Below, one piece after another: positions 1 through 5,392 of a DNA stretch of 9,823 nt. The stretch's first letter is position 1. Each line of letters starts with the position of its first letter. Both the position numbers and the translations under genes were made by a program. This DNA is from CAYTCZ01 sp964436315 (GTDB lineage Bacteria > Actinomycetota > Thermoleophilia > Gaiellales > Gaiellaceae), in assembly GCA_964436315.1 (NCBI GenBank), contig CAYTCZ010000134.1, positions 1-9,823 on the forward strand. Reading direction: 5' to 3'. The notes beneath the pieces were generated by a model. It was not told where the DNA came from. It saw only the letters and a program-made list of their open reading frames with translations, and made no database searches.

Positions 1-872
1 CCGCCGAGGCGATCGATCGCCCTGCGGACCCGAGTCGTTTTCAGCGCGGAGACGAGAGACTCGACCCCACCCAGCTCATCACCGCGGAGGACGAGGTCGT
101 AGTCCTCCCAGAGAAGTGGCACGAAGTCGAGAGCGAGTGTCTGTGCGAGCGAGCGCACTCCGATCCCAGCCTCAGCGACTCCGGACGCAACCGCAAGGCC
201 CACTTCGAGGTGAGAGGAGACGTCGGGCCCGGCCATGTTGTCCGGGTCGAGGCCGGCATCGAGCAGAAGGCGATCGAGCAGGATTCGCGTACCGGTTCCG
301 AACTCGCGCTTCGCGATTCGGCACCCGCCGAGGTCGGCGATACCGTCGATTCGACGCGGGTTTCCCTCCGGCAGCAGGATTCCCTGCTCGCGACGCCAGA
401 GATGGACGAGCGCGGGATTCTCGTCTCGCAAGAGCGCCCTCGCATACGGCCCGTTGTATTCGCCGCTTCGGTGTCTCAGGTGGACGACCGCTCCGTCGGC
501 TCGACCTTGCCAGAGGGCGACGAGTCCCGGGAAGCTGCCGCGTTTCCCGACCAGTTCGATCCCGTCTCCGGCCGTTCGAAGCAGGAGATCGAGGGCCGGA
601 TCATCACTTCCGGCAAGGCGAAACACCCTGTGACCACGCAGGAGTGCGAGTGCAGCCAGCTGGCCTCCGGAAGCGACTCTCGCACGCCGACGTTCCTCCG
701 TTTCCACCACGCCTGCCTCGGCGAGGCTTTCGAGTGCGCGCCGTACGGTCGAGGGCGTCGTGGCCTCCGTTTTCGCGAGCGACCGCACACTCGGAAGCGC
801 TGTTCCCTCGCTCAGTTCTCCGGAGGCGATCGATCGGGCGATCTGCTGTCGGAGCTCGAGGTAGCGGGCCAC
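1..872 (-). CDS. GntR-type HTH / PBP-like oxyanion-sensing regulator (partial, C-terminus off the left edge)
   Basis: A transcriptional regulator, probably sensing tungstate or molybdate and controlling the divergent tupABC operon. I translated the minus strand by hand: it is open from a GTG at 872 to the window edge, 290 residues, no stop. Residues 1-68 are a winged helix of GntR type (YLELRQQIARSIASGEL, then LPSVRSLA and STVRRALESLAEAGVVE). Residues about 80-290 match the PBP-like domain of PF12727: FRLAGSDDPALDLLL at 85-98, SGEYN at 136-140, REFGTGTRILLD at 189-200, a GVAEAGIGV stretch at 231-239 and DFVPLLWEDYDLVL at 249-262. This domain is known fused to HTH or MoeA-like proteins and resembles molybdate-binding proteins. 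An in-frame TAG lies three codons upstream of the GTG, so no longer start exists; the purine-rich GGAGAG is about 16 nt upstream, too far for an ordinary ribosome site. Only a few C-terminal residues should be missing. The domain call is firm; ligand and target are inferred. Confidence 0.87.
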   Translation of the reverse strand, partial: MARYLELRQQIARSIASGELSEGTALPSVRSLAKTEATTPSTVRRALESLAEAGVVETEERRRARVASGGQLAALALLRGHRVFRLAGSDDPALDLLLRTAGDGIELVGKRGSFPGLVALWQGRADGAVVHLRHRSGEYNGPYARALLRDENPALVHLWRREQGILLPEGNPRRIDGIADLGGCRIAKREFGTGTRILLDRLLLDAGLDPDNMAGPDVSSHLEVGLAVASGVAEAGIGVRSLAQTLALDFVPLLWEDYDLVLRGDELGGVESLVSALKTTRVRRAIDRLG

Positions 873-933
873 TTGGGGACTCTAACTTCTCTCCGAATGC
901 TGGTTTTATCTGTTATAGATCAGTTGCGCTCAG
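873..933. promoter_or_regulatory. Divergent control region of the regulator and tupABC
   Basis: This 61-bp gap must hold promoters for both divergent genes. It has an AT-rich core at 904-920 in otherwise GC-rich DNA. On plus, TATAGA(T) at 914-920 could be the -10 of tupA, placing the transcript start only about 8 nt before the ATG at 934. On minus, TATAAC (917-912) could be the -10 of the regulator. Neither has a convincing -35. The two overlap within an imperfect inverted repeat, ATCT (908-911), gttat, AGAT (917-920), a plausible but short operator for the regulator. Confidence 0.35.
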
Positions 934-1800
934 ATGGGAGTCCGGTGCACGCTCGTCTTGATCCTCGCGTGCCTTGCGCTGTCGGCTTGCGCCGGCGAAA
1001 GGGCGGGTGGCGATGCCGCCTCCGATCGAGCGACCGTAATCCTCGCGACGACGACCAGTACCGCCGACAGCGGCCTCCTCGATCTCCTCGTGCCGCTGTT
1101 CGAGGAAGCGAGCGGCTTCGCGGTCAAGCCGCTCCCGCTCGGCAGCGGACAGGCACTCGAGCTTGCCGAGCGGGGCGAGGCGGACGTTGCGCTCGTCCAC
1201 TCGCCACAGGCCGAGCAGGCCTTCGTCGAGAGCGGCAAGGCAGGAAGGCGTCTTCTCGTTATGCACAACAGCTTCCTGATTGCCGGTCCCGCCTCGGATC
1301 CAGCACGTGTTGGTATGGCGACGGACGTGACAGACGCGCTTTGGCGCATCGCGGAGACCGAGTCGGTCTTCATCTCTCGAGGAGACGAATCGGGGACGCA
1401 CAGCTTCGAACGTGCCCGATGGGCCGAATCCGTCCTCGAGCCGACCGGGATCTGGTACCAGGAGGCGGGTCAGGGAATGGGAGCGACGCTCCAGATCGCT
1501 GCCGAGAAGGGCGCCTACACGATTGCCGACCGCGGCACCTACCTTGCGACGCGCGAGTCGACCGGCCTCGCTGAGCTCTTCTCGTCCGGGCCGGAGATGC
1601 TCAACCTCTACCACGTGATCGAGGTCGATGGAAGCGCCGGCGAGCGCGTCAACGTCGGGGGCGGAGGTGCATTCGCCGATTTCCTCGTCTCCCCGGAAGC
1701 ACAAGAGGTCATCCGGAGCTTTGGAATCCAGCAATACGGCGAGCCTCTCTTCGTCCCGGATGCCGAGAAGAGCGAGGAGGAGGTGCGAGCGAGCGCGTAG
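934..1800 (+). CDS. tupA: Tungstate ABC transporter substrate-binding lipoprotein TupA
   Basis: Binds tungstate (perhaps molybdate) outside the cell and delivers it to the TupB/TupC importer. 288 residues, usual for the family. The N-terminus is a lipoprotein signal: hydrophobic LVLILACLALSAC with lipobox LSAC and lipidation Cys19. The mature protein opens with LATTTSTADSGLLD; the TTTS at 39-42 is the anion-binding signature of TupA-type proteins. Other family blocks are LVMHNSFLIAGP (108-119), FISRGDESGTH (146-156), GMGATLQIAAEKGAYTIADRGTYL (181-204, two abutting blocks) and LYHVIEV (225-231). The ATG at 934 gives a sensible signal peptide, but there is no Shine-Dalgarno sequence before it; with the AT-rich core just upstream, near-leaderless translation is possible. 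It is the first gene of tupABC, 7 bp from tupB. Tungstate rather than molybdate is inferred from the Tup-type sequence. Confidence 0.94.
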   Translation: MGVRCTLVLILACLALSACAGERAGGDAASDRATVILATTTSTADSGLLDLLVPLFEEASGFAVKPLPLGSGQALELAERGEADVALVHSPQAEQAFVESGKAGRRLLVMHNSFLIAGPASDPARVGMATDVTDALWRIAETESVFISRGDESGTHSFERARWAESVLEPTGIWYQEAGQGMGATLQIAAEKGAYTIADRGTYLATRESTGLAELFSSGPEMLNLYHVIEVDGSAGERVNVGGGGAFADFLVSPEAQEVIRSFGIQQYGEPLFVPDAEKSEEEVRASA

Positions 1801-1807
1801 CTGAGCC

Positions 1808-2512
1808 GTGGACGTCGTCTGGGAGGGCATGCAAAAAGCGGTCGAACTCCTCTGGCAACGCGATCCAGAGCTGCTTCGCGTCCTCGCCCTCTCGCTGCGC
1901 GTCTCCCTCACGGCGACCGGACTGGCGCTGCTACTCGGCCTCCCGCTCGGGATCGCTCTCGCCAATTCCCGCTTTTTCGGCCGGCGCGCCCTCCTCGCCG
2001 GCGTCTACACGGGAATGGGCCTGCCGCCCGTCGTCGTCGGCCTCGTCGTCAGCGTCCTGCTCTGGCGGAGTGGGCCCCTCGGAGCCCTCGACCTCCTCTA
2101 TACCCCCGAGGCGATGGTGGTTGCCCAGACCGCGCTCGCCCTCCCGATCGTCATCGGCCTAACAGCGGCCGCCATCCAGCAGGTCGATCCCGAATTTCGC
2201 CTGCAGATGCAGGCGCTCGGCGCGGGCCCGCTCCGCTCTCATCTGGCCGTCGCCATCGAGGCGCGGCTGCCGCTCCTTGCGGCGGTCATGGCTGCCTTCG
2301 GCGCTGCGATCTCCGAGGTCGGTGCAGCGATGATGGTCGGAGGCAACATCCACGGTCAGACACGCGTCTTGACCACCGCGGCCGTCCTCGAGACCTCGAA
2401 GGGGAACTTCGGGATGGCGATCGCATTCGGGCTCATCCTGCTGCTGCTTGCTTTTCTCGTGATTCTCGCCCTCACCCTCTTCCAGCAGCGCGGCGTGGCG
2501 CCAAGACCATGA
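1808..2512 (+). CDS. tupB: Tungstate ABC transporter permease TupB
   Basis: Membrane channel subunit of the importer, 234 residues. About five hydrophobic segments are visible (roughly 23-52, 62-88, 103-123, 155-180, 201-226). The cytoplasmic coupling loop to the ATPase lies near 132-155 (QALGAG, then IEARLP), a diverged EAA loop. The block AAISEVGAAMMVGGNI at 166-181 is strongly typical of TupB and related sulfate/molybdate permeases. The GTG at 1808 is chosen because the resulting MDVVWEGMQKAVELL matches the usual N-terminus; an ATG at 1829 has GGGAGG only 2 nt before it, too close, and would cut this block. The gene follows tupA by 7 bp and overlaps tupC by 4 bp (ATGA), so the three are very likely co-transcribed and translationally coupled. 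Confidence 0.92.
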   Translation: MDVVWEGMQKAVELLWQRDPELLRVLALSLRVSLTATGLALLLGLPLGIALANSRFFGRRALLAGVYTGMGLPPVVVGLVVSVLLWRSGPLGALDLLYTPEAMVVAQTALALPIVIGLTAAAIQQVDPEFRLQMQALGAGPLRSHLAVAIEARLPLLAAVMAAFGAAISEVGAAMMVGGNIHGQTRVLTTAAVLETSKGNFGMAIAFGLILLLLAFLVILALTLFQQRGVAPRP

Positions 2513-3534
2513 GTTCGCTGCTCGAACTCCGGGCGATCGTCGTCCGCGCGCGGGATGAGTTGATCCTCCGCGTGCCGCGACTTGCCCTCGATTCGGGCGA
2601 GACCCTGGCCGTGCTCGGCCCGAACGGCGCGGGTAAATCGACGCTCCTGCGCGTGGCGGGAGCGCTCAGGCAGCCGGACGAGGGCCGGGTGCTATTCAAG
2701 GGGACTCCTCCCGATCCCCGGACCCTGCGTCGCGCATGCGCGGCGGTCCTTCAACGCCCCCTCCTTCGCCGGGGCACCGTGCTCGACAACGTCTGTACGG
2801 GGCTTCGCTTCCGTGGTGTCTCGAAGCGGGAGGCCCAGAGGAAAGCCGAGCCCTGGCTCGACCGACTCGGACTCGCGCCCTACGCCGATCGTCCTGTCTC
2901 GACGCTGTCGGGCGGCGAAGCCCAGCGCGTCAGCCTCGCGCGGGCCCTGGCGATCCGGCCGAGCGTCCTTTTGCTCGATGAGCCGTTCAACTCGCTCGAT
3001 ACGCCCACGAAGGGAGAGCTCCTCGCGGATCTGCGCGACCTCCTCGCCGAAGACGACACGGGAGTGCTCTTCGTCACGCACGACCGCCACGAGGCGAGCG
3101 CATTCGCCGATCGAATCGCGATCCTCGACCGGGGCCAGATTCACCAGGAAGGACCAACGAGCGTCGTCGTCGATGATCCTGCTGACGAGAACTGTGCGCG
3201 GTTGCTCGGTTTCGACAACATCGTTGCGCAGAACGGTCACCTGCTTGCGCTCCGCTCTTCCGACCTTGTTTCCTTCGACGGACACTCCGCCGTTCCGCCT
3301 TCGTGGGTCTCCCTCTCTGCGCGGCTCGAGCGGACGATTCCTCTCGACGGCCGACTGGCACTGCACTGCGTCAGTGACGCCGGTCGCCTTGTGTCCCTCG
3401 TCGAACCGCCGTTGCCCGGGTGGCTCGACAACGCACGGCGCGGACGCACCGTGCTCCTTGCCTACGATCCCTGCCGTGCCAAGTCGATCCCACAACCTCC
3501 TGTCGAGCGAGTCACGCTTGAGTTCAAGACCTGA
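2509..3534 (+). CDS. tupC: Tungstate ABC transporter ATP-binding protein TupC
   Basis: ATPase that powers the importer from the cytoplasmic side, expected to work as a dimer on TupB. 341 residues. Walker A GPNGAGKST at 37-45, Q-loop Gln82 in AAVLQRPLL, signature LSGGE at 133-137, Walker B LLLDEP at 154-159, D-loop SLD at 162-164 and switch His191 in FVTHDRHEA are all intact, so it should be active. After the nucleotide-binding domain (to about 225) there are about 110 more residues, rich in beta-type sequence (LLGFDNIVAQNGHLLALRS, later SARLERTI and GRLALHCV), consistent with a TOBE-like regulatory domain as in ModC-type ATPases; that match is by eye. The ATG overlaps the tupB stop (ATGA). 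Last gene of the operon; about 180 bp separate it from the next start, with no convincing terminator. Confidence 0.9.
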   Translation: MSSLLELRAIVVRARDELILRVPRLALDSGETLAVLGPNGAGKSTLLRVAGALRQPDEGRVLFKGTPPDPRTLRRACAAVLQRPLLRRGTVLDNVCTGLRFRGVSKREAQRKAEPWLDRLGLAPYADRPVSTLSGGEAQRVSLARALAIRPSVLLLDEPFNSLDTPTKGELLADLRDLLAEDDTGVLFVTHDRHEASAFADRIAILDRGQIHQEGPTSVVVDDPADENCARLLGFDNIVAQNGHLLALRSSDLVSFDGHSAVPPSWVSLSARLERTIPLDGRLALHCVSDAGRLVSLVEPPLPGWLDNARRGRTVLLAYDPCRAKSIPQPPVERVTLEFKT

Positions 3535-3714
3535 CTGTGAGAGTGCGGCGGTCCGTCTGGGACGCTCGGGCGAGCTCGGGGTTGGCGGCAAGCTCGGAGC
3601 TAAGGCCCTGCATTCCGGCCATGTACAGGCTCCCTTTCCGGCAACGATGAAACGATCCGAGATATGGTGCCCAGAAATCAGAGGAAGAATGAGAGGACAA
3701 CGGAGGGAGGCTTG

Positions 3715-4413
3715 GTGAGCTCACATGATGGCGGCTATCCCGTCAGCCTCTCGGGAGAGCTCTCTCCTGAGCTCAGCCGTGGTCTGTGGCTGATCAAGTG
3801 GCTCATGGCGATTCCCCACCTCGTCATCCTCTTCTTCCTCTGGATCGCCTGGTTCGTTCTGACCGTGATCGCCTTCTTCGCAATCCTCTTCACCGGCCGC
3901 TACCCGCGAGGGATCTTCGACTTCAACCTCGGCGTCATGCGCTGGAGCTGGCGAGTCAGCTACTACGCCTTCAGCGTCCTTGGCACCGACCGCTACCCGC
4001 CCTTCACGCTCGACGACGTCCCCGACTATCCCGCCCGACTCGATGTCCCCTACCCGGAAGAGCTTTCCCGCGGTCTTGCCCTCGTCAAGTGGTGGCTGCT
4101 TGCCATTCCCCACTACCTCGTCGTCGGCATCTTCTTCGGAGGAAGCTTTGGCGTGCGCATCGGGCTCAACTTCCTCCTCGTTCTCTACGCCGCCGTGGCG
4201 CTTCTTTTCACCACGCGCTACCCACCCGATCTCTTCGAGCTCAACATGGGCATGAACCGCTGGGGCTATCGCGTCCTCGCCTACGCCGGGCTCATGTGCG
4301 ATGAGTACCCGCCCTTCCGGCTCGACTTGGGCGGGGACGAGGCACCGGCTCGTGGAGCGGAAGAGAAGCCATCAGCTCCGGCCGTGGCACCACCGCCCGA
4401 GGAAGGTTCGTGA
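3715..4413 (+). CDS. DUF4389 membrane protein with internal duplication
   Basis: Integral membrane protein of unknown function, DUF4389 (PF14333) type. Numbered from the GTG at 3715 it has 232 residues. It is two copies of one unit: residues 20-101 and 117-204 both run LSRGL..(V/I)KW, a hydrophobic stretch with AIPH, then LFT.RYP, a F(D/E).N(L/M)G block, RW..RV and a closing YPPF.LD. Each copy has about two membrane helices, four in all, and the tail after 205 is charged and proline-rich, probably cytoplasmic. An upstream in-frame ATG at 3664 would add 17 polar residues but has no ribosome site, whereas GGAGGGAGG at 3702-3710 sits properly before the GTG, so I prefer 3715. The gene lies 180 bp after tupC and ends just before a 9-bp hairpin; it is probably its own unit. 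No function is inferred. Confidence 0.85.
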   Translation: MSSHDGGYPVSLSGELSPELSRGLWLIKWLMAIPHLVILFFLWIAWFVLTVIAFFAILFTGRYPRGIFDFNLGVMRWSWRVSYYAFSVLGTDRYPPFTLDDVPDYPARLDVPYPEELSRGLALVKWWLLAIPHYLVVGIFFGGSFGVRIGLNFLLVLYAAVALLFTTRYPPDLFELNMGMNRWGYRVLAYAGLMCDEYPPFRLDLGGDEAPARGAEEKPSAPAVAPPPEEGS

Positions 4414-4420
4414 TGAGGTG

Positions 4421-4445
4421 GGCAGGCTCGCCGCTAGAGCCTGCC
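4421..4445 (+). terminator. Hairpin after the DUF4389 gene, likely terminator
   Basis: A perfect 9-bp inverted repeat, GGCAGGCTC (4421-4429) and GAGCCTGCC (4437-4445), with a 7-nt loop gccgcta, starts 7 nt after the stop codon. No T-run follows on either strand, so it is not a textbook intrinsic terminator, but hairpins without a T-run are common between convergent genes in high-GC actinobacteria. It could act in both directions, for this gene and for the hydrolase on the other strand. Confidence 0.5.
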
Positions 4446-4497
4446 TCGATCACCGTCGAGACCACTTGCATCACATGCTGCCCCTGGCGACTCGAAG

Positions 4498-4533
4498 ACC
4501 CCGCACGATGGGGTGAGCCTGCCGACGAGGCTC
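4498..4533. terminator. Two adjoining short hairpins at the end of the hydrolase gene
   Basis: ACCCC (4498-4502) pairs with GGGGT (4510-4514) around gcacgat, and immediately next GAGCCT (4515-4520) pairs with AGGCTC (4528-4533) around gccgacg. Both loops are 7 nt. The second stem overlaps the minus-strand stop codon at 4532-4534, so on that strand the pair comes straight after translation ends, where a terminator would be. No T-run is present. The stretch 4515-4523 is an exact second copy of the right arm of the 4421-4445 hairpin. Confidence 0.35.
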
Positions 4534-5254
4534 AAACGGGCCGCAGGTGGGCATCGAAGAACCTCACGATGCGTTTGCGCGCATCGGCGGCGGACTCTTC
4601 GTGGTAGCCGGTCGATGCGAACTTGCCTGAGATGAGTGCCCACAGCGGCATTTCCTCTCGGGGATGGTCGTTGAGAAAGCCGTGGCCGGCGTCCGAATAC
4701 ACCTTGACATCGTGCGGGATGTCGTTGGCTAGAAGAGCCTCCTCGAGACGCGCGGGCGCCTCTTTGAGGGTCCTATCCTTTCCGCCGTAGCTCCCCACCA
4801 CCGGACAGGCATCGGCTAGCTCGGCGACGGCCTCGTCGGGGACCATCCCGTAGTTCACGCTCGAGGCCCGGTAGTCGCCGCAAGCGGCAAGCAGCAGTGC
4901 GAACCCTCCCCCGAGACAGAAGCCGATCACACCAACGGCTCCGGTGCAGTCCGGCTGGTCGACCAAGGAGCGTCGGACGCGCCGAAAGTCCTCGAAGACC
5001 TCCCCCTCGCCAGCGGACAGCTGGCGCATCGCCGCGAACATGCAGCGGATCCTCCCGCCCCAGTACCAGAGGTCCGGCGCAGCAGCCAGGAACCCTTCGC
5101 CCGCCAGCCAGTTCGTTTGGCGACGCAGGTCGCTTGTCATCCCCAAGGCATCAGAGATCACGACTACCCCTGGCCAAGGAGGATCCGCCGACGGCCTCGC
5201 CACGTAGACCCCCATCTCCTTTCCACGAGCCCCGAGCAGTTCGATCCTCGCCAT
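4532..5254 (-). CDS. Dienelactone hydrolase family protein
   Basis: A cytoplasmic alpha/beta hydrolase of the dienelactone hydrolase (DLH) family, 240 residues, normal length. The catalytic triad is readable: nucleophile Cys113 in GFCLGGG, Asp160 in YGGKDRTL, His191 in DAGHGFLND. Near the N-terminus the segment VVVISDALGM has Asp35 where classical bacterial DLH has a glutamate in a QEIFG-like block. The substrate is therefore unclear: true dienelactone, or one of the many carboxyl-ester substrates of the wider family. The ATG at 5254 is chosen because GAGGA lies 6 nt before it; a TTG one codon earlier is possible but too close to that site. The start overlaps by one base the TGA of the small frame-broken reading frame upstream, in turn joined to the MMPL gene, so the three are probably one transcript. 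No aromatic-degradation genes are nearby to support a catabolic role. Confidence 0.9.
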   Translation of the reverse strand: MARIELLGARGKEMGVYVARPSADPPWPGVVVISDALGMTSDLRRQTNWLAGEGFLAAAPDLWYWGGRIRCMFAAMRQLSAGEGEVFEDFRRVRRSLVDQPDCTGAVGVIGFCLGGGFALLLAACGDYRASSVNYGMVPDEAVAELADACPVVGSYGGKDRTLKEAPARLEEALLANDIPHDVKVYSDAGHGFLNDHPREEMPLWALISGKFASTGYHEESAADARKRIVRFFDAHLRPV

Positions 5255-5392
5255 CAATCGTCCTCGGGCGTCTTACCGCCTGTATCGCGGGGCTTCAGCG
5301 TCACTGTCTCGGGCGCGGTCTCGTTGGCGAGATCAGCGTACCCGCCGCATGCGTCGGTGGCTGCACCTCTCGCGATCGGGATGCTTGGTCAT
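5254..5392 (-). pseudogene. Small (about 45-codon) reading frame between pump and hydrolase, broken by one base
   Basis: An ATG at 5392 overlaps the MMPL stop (ATGA) and starts MTKHPDRERCSHRRMRR, ending at TGA 5333. One base off, a frame continues YADLANETAPETVTLKPRD, then TGGKTPEDD, and ends in a TGA at 5256-5254 overlapping the hydrolase ATG by one base. The span is 139 nt, exactly one more than 46 codons, and dropping one G of the CGGCGGG run at 5347-5341 would join both halves into a 45-residue hydrophilic protein with stop-start overlaps on each side. The second half has no usable start of its own before a GTG near its end. It may be a true frameshift mutation, a sequencing error in a G run, or a +1 recoding site. 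I do not recognise the protein; non-coding spacer remains possible. Confidence 0.4.

Noticed and set aside
210..1574. A 454-codon plus-strand frame across the regulator, the promoter gap and tupA
   Set aside because: It is antisense to the HTH-PBP gene and out of frame with tupA, is Arg-rich with no recognisable domain, and would span the divergent promoter region.
913..1965. A 350-codon minus-strand frame opposite tupA
   Set aside because: Shadow of tupA; no ribosome site or recognisable motif, and it would cover the tupA promoter and part of tupB.
3568..3598. CGAGCT and AGCTCG repeat after tupC as a terminator
   Set aside because: Six-bp stem with a loop of about 14 nt built on the self-complementary GAGCTC, with no T-run; too weak to call.
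3664..3714. N-terminal extension of the DUF4389 protein from the ATG at 3664
   Set aside because: No ribosome site before this ATG and the 17 added residues are unlike the family, whereas GGAGGGAGG precedes the GTG at 3715.
3524..3724. A 66-codon minus-strand frame between tupC and the DUF4389 gene
   Set aside because: It has a GTG start inside the opposite gene's 5' end and no recognisable family. The middle (KGSLYMAGMQGLSSELAANP) looks somewhat protein-like, so it is rejected with modest certainty.
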